Positions 54,541-61,219 of a stretch of DNA of 64,000 nt are shown here, one piece after another. Position 1 is the first letter of the stretch. The number at the start of each line of letters is the position of its first letter. Source of the stretch: Chlamydiota bacterium. GTDB taxonomy: Bacteria > Chlamydiota > Chlamydiia > Chlamydiales > JAAZZY01. Made by a program: the position numbers and the translations under genes. Below the pieces are notes generated by a model. The model was not told the DNA's origin and searched no databases. It saw only the letters and a list, made by a program, of their open reading frames with translations. The stretch lies in contig JAJACV010000054.1 of assembly GCA_022601335.1 (NCBI GenBank), positions 25,868 to 89,867 on the forward strand, given 5' to 3'.

Positions 54541-55337
54541 AAAAGGCCGTTAGTATAAATGCTATAAAGCATGGAATTTTTTCAAAAGATCTAATTATCG
54601 AATCTGGATTAGGGAGAGAAAAAAAAGAAGAATACCATGACTTACTGAATAATTTGATAGGTAGTTTGAATCCAAGCAACCAAATGGAGATGCTTTTGGT
54701 GGAAAAAATATCCATCGATTTTTGGAGACTGAAGCGAGTAGTAAGATTTGAGACTGGATGTGTTAAAAAATTTATTCAAGACACTGTAAATACATTTTAT
54801 TCTTCGTGGGAAAAAAAGAGTACTCAAGAAATTAAAATTGAAATTAACAACAGGAAGAACACAATAGAGTGGAATACACGATATATCAAATGCCTAGAAA
54901 ATGGATTGGTGACCTTTGACCAAGAAATTTGGAAAAATAAAGATATAGAAAGTGATATTATCGATGATTTTTATCAAATTGCCAAAAACATCGATTACGA
55001 CAAAAAAACTAAAGAAGAAAATTCTCTATTATACAAAGAAGAATATGGGTTTAAGGAGATCAAAAACTTTATCAAGAGATATGGATATTCAACTCAAAAG
55101 GAAATTTCTTGTAGATTGATAGAGTTACTATTGAAACAAAATGAAGACCTAAGAAAAGAGATTTGCGACTTAGAAACTGAAAAAGAAAAAAATAAATCTG
55201 ATGAACTATTAAATGCTGAAATCTGTGCAATTCCAGAAGGTAGTAGCATCGATAAAGTAATGAAATACGAAACAAGCATTCAAAGATCTATTTATCAAAA
55301 TTTACTGCTGTTAAATAAGCTACAAGAAGCTCCTTAA
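54531..55337 (+). pseudogene. 5'-truncated 'NAIKHGIFSK' family protein of mobile-DNA neighbourhoods
   Basis: The frame is open from 54519 and reads KKAVSINAIKHGIFSKDLII..., then LVEKISIDFWRLKRVVRFETG and a long charged helical region with coiled-coil character (about the last 130 residues). The first part belongs to a widespread family of unknown proteins often found near transposases. No ATG lies before the conserved start and the sequence joins the broken APH gene at about 54535, so the 5' end was lost. Translation could only start at a TTG (54654). A fragment in my view. Confidence 0.6.
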
Positions 55338-55386
55338 ATGGGTTTGTTTTGGAAATATGCCCTTGGCTAAGTGTGTATTTGCCACA

Positions 55387-55460
55387 GTGTCTCATGCGAA
55401 AATATTATTTTCGAGACACGGCTTCCCTATAAGTCTCAACTGTCACTAATGTCTCAAAAT
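55387..55460 (+). repeat. Inverted repeat with clustered GTCTCA motifs upstream of the primase gene
   Basis: GTGTCTC (55387-55393) pairs with GAGACAC (55413-55419), and inside it CGAAAATA pairs with TATTTTCG. Two more GTCTCA copies follow at 55433 and 55451. The cluster ends just before the primase start (55474). It may be a recombinase/res-like or replication site. Confidence 0.55.
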
Positions 55461-55473
55461 AATGGTAAAGTAA

Positions 55474-56481
55474 ATGGATATCCTTAATCTAGCTGAAGAA
55501 GTTGGGCTTTTTCCTAAAAAAGCATCATCTACAAATGGAGGAGAATTTAAATCAGCTTGCCCCAACTGCCAAGATGGTAAAGATCGATTCTGTATCTGGC
55601 CTAACAAAGGAAAAGCAGGTTGTTACTGGTGTAGAGTTTGCGAAGCCAAAGGGGATGCCATTCAATTTTGTAGAGACTTTCTTGGAATGACTTTTCATCA
55701 AGCCTGTCAAAAAGTGAATATCACTCCACAAATGAGAGCGGAGCCACAAAATATCAAAAGGCACACATTTAAACCTCATCAGCCATCTTTAATTAGTTCC
55801 TCCTGGCAGCAAGTTGCAAATCGGTATATAGACTATTGCCATGAGAACTTGATGAGGGAGCCTAGTGTCATCAATCAACTTGCACAAAGAGGTCTTACAT
55901 TAGAAACCATAAAACAATTTTGTCTGGGATGGAATACAGAGAACCTCTTCGATAGGAGAGAAAGGTTGGGACTTCCTTCAGAAACAAAAGAAAACGGATT
56001 TGATAGACGTCAATGGCTACCAAAAGGATTTGTTATACCATCTTTTGAAGGGGCTAATCCAACTAAAATAAAAATCCGAAGAAGTGATTGGTTTAGTGAA
56101 GATACGTTTCCTAAATATGTTGAAATCTCTGGAAGTAAACAGTCTCCATCAGTGTACGGCAATCCTTCAAAACCTGTTATAATCGTTGAATCTGAGCTTG
56201 ATGCTATTCTAATACAGCAAAAAGCCTCCGATTTGGTTTGTTCCGTTGCTTTAGGAGGTGTCAGCAAAAAGCCTGATACAGAGCTGCACGCTTTGCTAAA
56301 GAAGGCTCCATTAATTCTTTTATCATTAGATTTTGATGAGGTAGGCAAAAAACACTATTCTTTTTGGATAAAGCAATACCCTAATCTCCGTTCTTGGCCT
56401 ATTCCCTTTGATAAGAGTCCTGGCGATGCTATTGAAAAATCTCATATCAATGTTATCAACTTAAAATTAGCAGAAGATTAA
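55474..56481 (+). CDS. Mobile-element primase with CHC2 zinc finger and TOPRIM domain
   Basis: 335 aa. The N-terminal zinc ribbon is CPNCQDGKDRFCIWPNKGKAGCYWCRVCEAKGDAIQFCRDFLG in outline (Cys pairs at about residues 29-32 and 50-56), the DnaG/CHC2 pattern. The C-terminal half has TOPRIM motifs VIIVESELDAILI (catalytic Glu) and LILLSLDFDEVGKK (DxD). DnaG's full RNA polymerase core and helicase-binding domain are missing or reduced, as in plasmid and phage-island primases. It suggests the island derives from a replicating element. Overlaps the convergent kinase gene by 4 bp. Confidence 0.8.
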   Translation: MDILNLAEEVGLFPKKASSTNGGEFKSACPNCQDGKDRFCIWPNKGKAGCYWCRVCEAKGDAIQFCRDFLGMTFHQACQKVNITPQMRAEPQNIKRHTFKPHQPSLISSSWQQVANRYIDYCHENLMREPSVINQLAQRGLTLETIKQFCLGWNTENLFDRRERLGLPSETKENGFDRRQWLPKGFVIPSFEGANPTKIKIRRSDWFSEDTFPKYVEISGSKQSPSVYGNPSKPVIIVESELDAILIQQKASDLVCSVALGGVSKKPDTELHALLKKAPLILLSLDFDEVGKKHYSFWIKQYPNLRSWPIPFDKSPGDAIEKSHINVINLKLAED

Positions 56482-57365
56482 ATAGACCTATGATGATCCG
56501 CAATAACTTCTTCAATGATGCGCCAACATTGTTTCGATTCTGAATTGCTTGGATTTGTAAAACCAGCTGCAACGACCAAAGCCTTCCATAAAGTCCAACC
56601 TCGCGCTCGTGCCCAAGTATCTTTATCCAGAGAAAGCCCATTTTGAAAAGCGGTTCTACTTTCCCCTTGCAAAAGGGTCCAGTTGATCGCAAGATCGCAT
56701 GCCGGATCGCCAATAGATAGCTGCCCAAAATCAATCACTCCGCCAAGCTTCCCTTTTTGTACCAAAAGATTACCCGCGCTAATATCTCCATGAACCCATA
56801 CTGGAGGCTTTTTCCAAGAAGTTGAAAGAGCTCTTTCCCAAATATCAGTTGCTAAACTTGAATCCACCTTTCCCTTTAGGGAATGAATCGCTCTCTGCAT
56901 ATCAGCATCATAGGTAGCTAATGATCCTCCGCGGTAAAAGCTATGCAATCCAGGAGATGGTCCTCCTGTTGTATCAATGCGGTGTAAAGCATTTAAAAAA
57001 GAACTAAGGTCGGTCGCAAACGCAACTAGATCGCTGACAGGGGTTGAAGCAACTGTCTCACCTTCAAGCCAACGGTAAATTGACCATTTCCATGGATATC
57101 CATGTTCAGGCTTTCCGATTGCTAAAGGGACTGGTATCGATACAGGAAGAGCTGGGGCTAACTTCGGCAGCCACTTATGTTCCTTTTCCACCTGTAATTC
57201 ATAGTCTGCTGCACTAGGCAAACGAACCAACATTTCCTTTCCCAAATGAAAGGTTCGATTATCCCATCCACTCATTGCTACAGGTTCAACAGGCAAATCT
57301 CGCCAATCTGGAAATTGAGAAGCAATCAGATGATGCACTAGAGAAACATCTATTACGGGTTGCAT
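56478..57365 (-). CDS. APH-family phosphotransferase (intact)
   Basis: 295 aa. Kinase-like fold: MSGWDNRTFHLGKEMLVRLPS (nucleotide-binding strands), catalytic VWVHGDISAGNLLV and metal-binding GGVIDFGQLSIGDPACDLAINW. The family phosphorylates aminoglycosides or small metabolites; the exact substrate cannot be read. Third gene of a minus-strand run GntR-DUF2000-APH, 27 bp after DUF2000. By eye its base composition is less AT-rich than the core genes, fitting recent acquisition. Confidence 0.82.
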   Translation of the reverse strand: MQPVIDVSLVHHLIASQFPDWRDLPVEPVAMSGWDNRTFHLGKEMLVRLPSAADYELQVEKEHKWLPKLAPALPVSIPVPLAIGKPEHGYPWKWSIYRWLEGETVASTPVSDLVAFATDLSSFLNALHRIDTTGGPSPGLHSFYRGGSLATYDADMQRAIHSLKGKVDSSLATDIWERALSTSWKKPPVWVHGDISAGNLLVQKGKLGGVIDFGQLSIGDPACDLAINWTLLQGESRTAFQNGLSLDKDTWARARGWTLWKALVVAAGFTNPSNSESKQCWRIIEEVIADHHRSI

Positions 57366-57392
57366 AATATCCTAAATCCTAAAATCTGATCT

Positions 57393-57806
57393 TTATTTCC
57401 ATAGAGAAAACTTTTTAGTCAATTCGGATACTTTTTCCCAATCTCCAAATAAAACTATTCCATAGTAGACAAGATCTATTTCTTTAGTAACTTTTGTTCG
57501 TTCTAATTGTTCTTTATAGGTGCCAATTGTCATTGTATCCGTAAAATCAACAAACTGGATTCCCATTTCTGAAGCAGATGTTCTTAAAGCACTTATCTTA
57601 TTTGAATTTTTTGCCTTAAGAATAATAAATGGCATCTCTGAAATATGGGGGTGTTTGTTTTCATCGGCATCGATATAATTCGTTAATCGTAAGGCTTCTT
57701 TTCCTATTTCTGCTCCGAAGCCCATGCACATATGGGCCAAAGCATTCATGATAATGCCTGTGTCAATTTTCCCGTTCATTACTGCTACTAATTTGTTTTT
57801 AAACAT
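57393..57806 (-). CDS. DUF2000 family protein
   Basis: 137 aa from the ATG at 57806, which has AAAGGAG upstream; a longer reading would run into the GntR gene. NKLVAVMNGKIDTGIIMNALAHMCMGFGAEIG and MPFIILKAKNSNKISALRTSASEMGIQFVDFTDTM match the DUF2000 pattern, a fold similar to peptidyl-tRNA hydrolase II. Biochemical role unknown. Starts 10 bp after the GntR stop, so it is probably the main target of that regulator. Confidence 0.75.
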   Translation of the reverse strand: MFKNKLVAVMNGKIDTGIIMNALAHMCMGFGAEIGKEALRLTNYIDADENKHPHISEMPFIILKAKNSNKISALRTSASEMGIQFVDFTDTMTIGTYKEQLERTKVTKEIDLVYYGIVLFGDWEKVSELTKKFSLWK

Positions 57807-57816
57807 GTTTTCTCCT

Positions 57817-58458
57817 TTAAATTTCGAATCTCGAAAAGCTACTTTTCCAGTTGTTTTCAACTGCATTCAAAGCTGCATCTAGATCTTTTTTCTTTAGAGC
57901 ATTAATTATCTGTTTGTGCTCATCATATGAAAGAGTTACATTTTTTATTTTGTCAAAATAATAAAGATCTAATCTCTTTAACTTACTTTTAATTTCAGAA
58001 ATCACCTTTTCAAGCTCTTTATTCTCCGATAATTCAACGTAAATTGTATGAAAGTCATGATCTGCATCTAAAGCCTTTAAACGGTTTCGAGCTTGCATTT
58101 GCTTCAAGAATTTCTCATTGGCTTGTTCCATATTTTGAATATGAGTTTCTGTGATGGCCCCAAAAGCCTGGCTTAAGGCTAACTTCTCTAAAGTCCAAAC
58201 AATAGAGTACAGATGGAATGCACTATGAAAGTCGATCGAACTTACAAGAGTAGACGAATTAGGCTTAGTTTGTACTAATCCTTCGTCTTCGAGTCGTAAC
58301 AACGCTTCTCGAATTGGCGTCCGGCTTACGCCTAACTCAATAGCTAACTCTTTATCACGTAATTTTACACCTGGGGCCAATGTTCCATCTAAAATCCAGT
58401 TGCGAATTTTAAGGTAAGCCTCCTCTCGAACAAACTTTCGTTGAATTTTTTTTTCCAT
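57817..58458 (-). CDS. GntR family transcriptional regulator (FCD/FadR subfamily)
   Basis: 213 aa from the ATG at 58458 (AAGG eight bases upstream; a TTG two codons earlier is possible). The N-terminal winged helix has AYLKIRNWILDGTLAPGVKLRDKELAIELGVSRTPIREALLRLEDEGLV, the GntR signature; the C-terminal helical FCD domain (about residues 85-205) has the metal/ligand pattern DHDFHTIYVELSENKEL and YDEHKQIINALKKKD. Probably controls DUF2000-APH, with an operator over its own promoter at 58475-58491. Confidence 0.9.
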   Translation of the reverse strand: MEKKIQRKFVREEAYLKIRNWILDGTLAPGVKLRDKELAIELGVSRTPIREALLRLEDEGLVQTKPNSSTLVSSIDFHSAFHLYSIVWTLEKLALSQAFGAITETHIQNMEQANEKFLKQMQARNRLKALDADHDFHTIYVELSENKELEKVISEIKSKLKRLDLYYFDKIKNVTLSYDEHKQIINALKKKDLDAALNAVENNWKSSFSRFEI

Positions 58459-58474
58459 AACCAATGCCTTATTT

Positions 58475-58511
58475 TGATATGTAATATATCAGTTGAGGTC
58501 ATTTTCGGTAA
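58475..58511 (-). promoter_or_regulatory. Promoter and dyad operator of the GntR-DUF2000-APH operon
   Basis: On the minus strand TTACCG (58511-58506) and TATATT (58488-58483) are 17 bp apart. A dyad TGATAT-gtaat-ATATCA (58475-58491) covers the -10 box, which fits autorepression by the GntR protein. Confidence 0.5.
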
Positions 58512-58555
58512 AGGAATAGATCTTCCTCTGAAAAATTTGACCGACTTTTTTGCTA

Positions 58556-58587
58556 TTGACCCTCACGTATACGTGATTGTGTACAAT
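58556..58587 (+). promoter_or_regulatory. MerR-type promoter with long spacer and central palindrome
   Basis: TTGACC (58556-58561) and TACAAT (58582-58587) are 20 bp apart, the overlong spacing typical of MerR-activated promoters. The spacer holds the palindrome CACGTATACGTG (58564-58575). It drives the MerR gene at 58634. Confidence 0.75.
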
Positions 58588-58633
58588 GAGCGCATCCTTT
58601 AAAATCATAGGGATATTACAAGGATAAAGGTCG

Positions 58634-59410
58634 ATGGTTTATACAGTTAAAAAATTAAGTGAACTTTCTGGAGTAACGGTTAGAACCCTTCATTATTATG
58701 AAGAAGAAGGTTTGTTAAAACCCGCCTACTACGGCTCTAACGGATATCGCTACTACGAAGAGAAAGAACTCCTCCGGTTACAACAAATTCTTTTTTTCAA
58801 GGAACTGGGCTTTACAATAAAGCAAATCAAGAAGGTTGTTGGAAGAGACGACTTTGATCAGCTTTCAGCCCTCTATTCGCATAGAAAATCTTTGAATCAA
58901 GAATGGGAGAAAATTGGGAGGCTGCTTGAGACCCTCGACAAAACAATCAAACATTTAAAAGGAAAAAAGAAAATGAAAGATCAAGAAATTTTTGATGGTT
59001 TCAGCATCAGTCTATTGAAAAAAGCAAGGGTGGGCTCTTCCTATTCTGCTGCAGAGGAAATCGTATCTAAAAGCGTCCGAAATCCCACAAAGAATATTAA
59101 AGACGTTGAGAAAAGGGGTAAAGAGCACTATCAAGCTCTTGTCAACAAAGCTCATTCCATTTTTCAAGAGCTTGTCCATTGCATAGAAAAAGGGGTAGAG
59201 CCAGCCTCACCTGAAGTGCAAAGTATCATCCAAAAGCATCACGCATTTACAGATGAAGTTCAAAACGCAACCAGAGAAGTATATAAAGCGATGGCACAGC
59301 TGTACCGAGAACACCCTGAATTTAGGAAGCAGCTAGATCCTTTCCATCCTAAACTTGCTGACTTCATGTCTGAAGGAATGGTTGTCTTTGCTGATAGAGA
59401 GCTTGAGTAA
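58634..59410 (+). CDS. MerR family transcriptional activator with TipAS effector domain
   Basis: 258 aa. MerR helix-turn-helix (YTVKKLSELSGVTVRTLHYYEEEGLLKPAYYGSNGYRYYEEKELLRLQQILFFKELGF), a dimerisation helix (about residues 75-115) and a C-terminal TipAS domain of globin-like helices that binds small peptides or drugs. AAAGG precedes the ATG. It should twist open its own overlong promoter at 58556-58587. TipAS-type regulators usually control drug tolerance genes; no such target lies directly downstream, where a terminator follows. Confidence 0.9.
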   Translation: MVYTVKKLSELSGVTVRTLHYYEEEGLLKPAYYGSNGYRYYEEKELLRLQQILFFKELGFTIKQIKKVVGRDDFDQLSALYSHRKSLNQEWEKIGRLLETLDKTIKHLKGKKKMKDQEIFDGFSISLLKKARVGSSYSAAEEIVSKSVRNPTKNIKDVEKRGKEHYQALVNKAHSIFQELVHCIEKGVEPASPEVQSIIQKHHAFTDEVQNATREVYKAMAQLYREHPEFRKQLDPFHPKLADFMSEGMVVFADRELE

Positions 59411-59422
59411 GCAAAAAAGATG

Positions 59423-59446
59423 AGGGGCTTATAGCCCCTTGTCTTT
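59423..59446 (+). terminator. Terminator after the MerR gene
   Basis: AGGGGCT (59423-59429) pairs with AGCCCCT (59433-59439), loop TAT, followed by TGTCTTTT. It lies 12 bp after the stop codon. Confidence 0.85.
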
Positions 59447-59454
59447 TACGCACT

Positions 59455-59469
59455 ATTTACGCACTAGAC
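59455..59469 (+). repeat. 15-bp direct repeat, right copy
   Basis: ATTTACGCACTAGAC, identical to 53672-53686; a partial copy (TTTTACGCACTA) directly precedes it at 59444-59455. Possible junction of a nested insertion. Confidence 0.7.
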
Positions 59470-59518
59470 CACAAAAAACTGGGTTAAATGAAGTGAACAC
59501 AGCTTAAAACTTGCGCTC

Positions 59519-59692
59519 TTAACATACTGATTGTTTTGGTGTTGTCTTTGCAACACGAAATACTATCTTTTGTCCATCCAATCTAAATCGACAGGCTCCA
59601 TAATCTTGACTTTCAGGTTCAGTCTCAAAACCATGAATATGCAACCCCGCTGGCTGATATATCTTATCGAGAGTTTCCTTTAACTCTTTCAT
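59519..59692 (-). pseudogene. MepB family gene remnant (N-terminal third)
   Basis: 57 codons: MKELKETLDKIYQPAG..., ETEPESQDYGACRFRLDGQKIVFRVAKTTPKQSVC. The YGACRF.L.G..I.FRVAK.TP pattern is that of MepB proteins, which are about 150-160 aa long. The reading stops right after TPK, so two thirds are missing, cut close to the 15-bp repeat at 59455. It lies in the 364-bp gap between the MerR and MarR genes. Confidence 0.65.
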
Positions 59693-59774
59693 AGGCACCC
59701 TTGAACAATTGGTCTGTTATCATTTGTGACACTAAAGCCTTTTAATAAATGCTTAACCCTTGAGTTCGCTTGAT

Positions 59775-60272
59775 TCACATCAATGTCTTTTTGCATTCGG
59801 TTATCTCCGTATTCATGGGTACTAACTTCTGAAAGATGTTCATCATACATTCCCTTTCCTTTACAGTAAGTTTATGAAAAAACTCTGCATCCTTTGTCTC
59901 GACAGCGGGCATTGCCTTTTTGAGAATATTTGAGCCCTTTGCTGTTAAACTCGGATTTTTTGCTCTTCCATCAGAAGATTTTTCACGCATAATGAGTTCT
60001 TTTTGCTCAAGTCCTCTTATGATTTGAGAAACAGTATTTGGATCAAGCCCCGCCATTTTACCAATAAGAGCTTGGGTTACACGATCCCCCTTCCTAGTTA
60101 ACCAACCTAAAGTAGCAAGGATGACAAATTGCGGATGGGTTAGACCCATTGACTTGAGCATCTCTTCAATCGAGCCTCGCCATGCTGTGCTGACATGCCA
60201 CAAGAGAAATCCAGGGCTGCGATCTGGAGTGTCATGAATACTGATCTCTTTAAAATTGATGCTTTTCTTCAT
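59775..60272 (-). CDS. MarR family transcriptional regulator
   Basis: 165 aa. Winged helix region: LTHPQFVILATLGWL, VTQALIGKMAGLDPNTVSQIIRGLEQKELIMREKSSDGRAKNPSLTAKGSNIL, including the wing with D.RAK. Last gene of the minus-strand operon VOC-EVE-MarR, coupled by a 4-bp overlap to EVE. Such regulators usually repress their own operon and respond to phenolic or drug-like ligands. Confidence 0.9.
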   Translation of the reverse strand: MKKSINFKEISIHDTPDRSPGFLLWHVSTAWRGSIEEMLKSMGLTHPQFVILATLGWLTRKGDRVTQALIGKMAGLDPNTVSQIIRGLEQKELIMREKSSDGRAKNPSLTAKGSNILKKAMPAVETKDAEFFHKLTVKERECMMNIFQKLVPMNTEITECKKTLM

Positions 60273-60691
60273 GATTGAACTTCCATTGCTCTAGCGATGA
60301 CTTGAAAGTCTTCTTGTGAAATTTCAAAACAACCCCTTCTGAAAGGAAATCCCCATTTTTGCTTAACCTTTATGAAAGATAATTCATCCAGCAGGCTTTG
60401 AATAGGAGTCTCTCGGGATTTCACAAAAGATACATCGCGTCGCCAAGGAACAAAATCTTCACTCATAGCAAAAGAATAGGCATTCCCATCTTTAATTTTT
60501 CCTATTGCTGTGAAAGCTTGGCAAGGTTCCTTCTGTCCAAATTTAATGGTGGGAGAATAATAGATGATCCAATCTCCTTCCTTCATCCGATTCAACGGAC
60601 CGGCCTTTCCATGACAAACTTGAGCAAATCCTCCGAGCATACCTCTTTCCACATGCTCTTTAGACGCAACCCCTATCCAATACCGCACCAT
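60269..60691 (-). CDS. EVE domain-containing protein
   Basis: 140 aa, made almost entirely of one EVE (PUA-like) domain: YWIGVASKEHVERGMLGGFAQVCHGKAGPLNRMKEGDWIIYYSPT..., CQAFTAIGKIKDG, EDFVPWRRDVSFV. EVE domains bind modified nucleobases and are common in defence and toxin-antitoxin islands; the HGKAGPL variant is the stand-alone group (UPF0310). ATG overlaps the VOC stop by one base, and its own stop overlaps the MarR start. Confidence 0.85.
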   Translation of the reverse strand: MVRYWIGVASKEHVERGMLGGFAQVCHGKAGPLNRMKEGDWIIYYSPTIKFGQKEPCQAFTAIGKIKDGNAYSFAMSEDFVPWRRDVSFVKSRETPIQSLLDELSFIKVKQKWGFPFRRGCFEISQEDFQVIARAMEVQS

Positions 60692-61062
60692 TACTTTTCC
60701 TCATGAAGCTTGTATACTCTGATTCGATGTCCATCAGGATCGAGAACAACGAAGGTTCGTCCAAAATCCATATCAGTAGGCTTTTGTGCAACAGTTACGT
60801 GTTTTCTTCCCCATTCTTCATAAAGAGCATCCACATTTTCTGCAGGGAAACATATTTCAAGCGCCCCAGCAGGTGTCTCTACTCTAGGCTCAGCAGTATA
60901 TTTGGACCATAAACCCAACATGACACCATTTTTCAAAGCAAACATGACAAAAGTCGGAGACTCCTCAATGGGCTTTAGTCCAAGAATTTCTTGATAAAAG
61001 AGACTGCTTTTCAGGGGATTTGTAACAAACAATAGGGTAAATCCTAAGGCGGGGGTAAACAT
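60691..61062 (-). CDS. VOC family (glyoxalase/bleomycin-resistance-like) protein
   Basis: 123 aa. Paired beta-alpha-beta-beta-beta modules: FTLLFVTNPLKSSLFYQEILGLKPIEE and ALEICFPAENVDALYEEW...FGRTFVVLDPDGHRIRVYKL, the VOC fold. Metal ligands are suggested by the terminal DPDGHRIRV. Such proteins detoxify or sequester small molecules. TAGGAG stands before the ATG. First gene of VOC-EVE-MarR. Confidence 0.85.
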   Translation of the reverse strand: MFTPALGFTLLFVTNPLKSSLFYQEILGLKPIEESPTFVMFALKNGVMLGLWSKYTAEPRVETPAGALEICFPAENVDALYEEWGRKHVTVAQKPTDMDFGRTFVVLDPDGHRIRVYKLHEEK

Positions 61063-61096
61063 AACTTTCTCCTAAGTCTAAATTCGTATACCTTAT

Positions 61097-61125
61097 ATTG
61101 TACGTATACGTACTAATTCCGTCCA
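61097..61125 (-). promoter_or_regulatory. Promoter of the VOC-EVE-MarR operon with palindrome
   Basis: On the minus strand TGGACG (61125-61120) and TACAAT (61102-61097), spacer 17 bp. The spacer carries GTACGTATACGTAC (61113-61100), which shares ACGTATACGT with the MerR operator at 58565-58574. Operator for the MarR or the MerR protein. Confidence 0.5.
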
Positions 61126-61158
61126 CAGGATTCGTATTTTTAGATTTTTTAGAAAAAC

Positions 61159-61210
61159 CGGACCCTCACGTCACGTTATTCCTTATTATTGAGGCATCCT
61201 TTAAAACCAT
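61159..61210 (+). promoter_or_regulatory. Orphan, degenerate copy of the MerR promoter
   Basis: 61161-61210 aligns with 58558-58608: both have GACCCTCACGT at the left and GCATCCTTTAAAA.CAT at the right, with a -10-like TATTAT in between. No MerR gene follows; it points into the 3' end of the monooxygenase gene. A scar of a duplicated or replaced regulator gene. Confidence 0.5.
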
Positions 61211-61219
61211 TCGTCCATC

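Noticed and set aside
54654..55337. Reading the NAIKHG-type gene as a complete protein from the TTG at 54654
   Set aside because: The conserved N-terminal family motif lies upstream in the same frame, so that start would cut the domain; truncation is the better explanation.
59693..59774. Short minus-strand frame ending at the MepB remnant start (ATGA-like coupling)
   Set aside because: Under 30 codons and no recognisable motif.
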